Shown here one piece after another: positions 63,467 to 64,000 of a DNA stretch of 64,000 nt (position 1 is its first letter; each line of letters begins with the position of its first letter). This DNA is from Athripsodes cinereus (Eukaryota > Arthropoda > Insecta > Trichoptera > Leptoceridae). The notes under the pieces were generated by a model. It searched no databases and was not told the DNA's origin. It saw only the letters and a program-made list of their open reading frames with translations. The translations under genes and the position numbers were made by a program. The stretch is taken from NCBI GenBank assembly GCA_947579605.1, contig OX388319.1, forward strand, positions 26,053,447 to 26,117,446, in the 5' to 3' direction.

Positions 63467-64000
63467 GGGGCAAAAGTCCCGCTACCGTTTTGATTGCCTA
63501 TAACTTTGTTCAAAGAAGAGATAAGTAGGTTTGGTTTTCATAAAAGATTTATTTGGTCTTAACATTTTTTTCGGTATGATTGGAAAATTATATCGGCTAA
63601 ATGGTGACAGCGACTCGCTATGCAACTCTAAGCTCTCTTTAAGACATTTTTAATGACATCCTGTAACACTTCAGGCTGAATTTCTTCAATTTCGTGATGA
63701 ATATTGTCTTTAAGATTTTGAATCGTTTGGGGCCCATTCACATAAACTTTTGATTTCAAAAAACCCCATAAGAAAAAGTCTGGTGCTGTTATATCCGGAA
63801 ATCTGGCTGGCCATGCTAACTCACCATTTCGCGAAATTAGCCTTCGTGGAAAAATGTCATTCAATTGAATTGAAATTTTGTCACTTTTTCTGCTCGTTCT
63901 TGTGGCGTATATTTATCCATTATAAAATTGGGGTGTCTACTCTACACAATGTTTAAAGCAGAACTGATATAAACGTCACGAAACCAAAATGGCGCGCAAT
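63467..64000 (-). mobile_element. Internally deleted DNA transposon with DUF4817-type transposase (runs off the end)
   Basis: The minus strand begins beyond the window with GC-rich sequence (ATTGCGCGCCATTTTGG), then an N-terminal start MDKYTPQERAEKV (63920-63880) as in DUF4817 transposases, then jumps in another frame to the C-terminal part (FPRRLISRNGELAWPARFPD then ITAPDFFLWGFLKSKVYVNG, ending about 63628). The whole helix-turn-helix linker and most of the DDE core are deleted. The left end GGGGCAAAAGTCCCGCTACC at 63467 is the probable terminus. Confidence 0.8.

Overview
The window looks like AT-rich nuclear DNA of an arthropod, most likely an insect. Three host genes can be supported, all with animal-type introns or sequence: an aldo-keto reductase, a TMEM120/TACAN-like membrane protein, and a secreted multi-Kazal protease inhibitor. 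Everything else is a dense, nested collection of transposable elements and tandem repeats. The short palindromic motif TAGGTACCTA is scattered across all the intergenic and intronic DNA. I cannot name the species. Codon 'shadows' and simple-sequence ORFs were left out.

Layout. 1-507 (-): 3'-incomplete aldo-keto reductase. 857-14267 (+): six recognisable exons of a TMEM120 homologue. Exon 4 exists in two homologous, phase-compatible versions (8317-8406 and 12015-12167), which suggests mutually exclusive splicing of one membrane helix. Its introns hold a LINE ORF1 remnant, RTE fragments, MITEs, two head-to-head Penelope-like elements with hammerhead-ribozyme-like tails, an assembly gap (10079-10278), and a 93-bp tandem array. 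14975-15471: a hAT-type MITE with a perfect 8-bp target duplication. 15850-19445: a two-ORF LINE. 20226-21585: six units of a ~222-bp tandem repeat, running into an R4/R2-like LINE fragment. 22280-22980: hairpin cluster plus a ~188-bp tandem repeat. 23644-24240: an isolated LTR with a tRNA-Trp primer site. 24381-28218: a nearly complete two-ORF LINE with one frameshift.

31924-37881 (-): an apparently intact Ty3/gypsy element (CsRn1-like). It has LTRs that look identical, a GTAC target duplication, intact gag and pol, and a canonical A_AAA_AAC -1 frameshift site. 38400-41000: MITE, tandem SINE-like units and a Penelope-derived foldback. 42354-51360 (+): four exons of a Kazal inhibitor. Its first intron contains a 5'-truncated LINE and a ~2.6-kb cut-and-paste transposon; its second holds six identical 150-bp units. 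51500-53515: decayed I/LOA-type LINE with RNase H. 54954-55879: internally deleted mariner. 57725-58800: LINE C-terminal scraps. 58890-62959 (-): a second, damaged Ty3/gypsy element that uses the same A_AAA_AAC frameshift heptamer. 63467-64000 (-): internally deleted transposon with a DUF4817-like transposase, running off the end.

No operon-like logic applies. The host genes are independent; the striking content is the retroelement biology and the duplicated TMEM120 exon.
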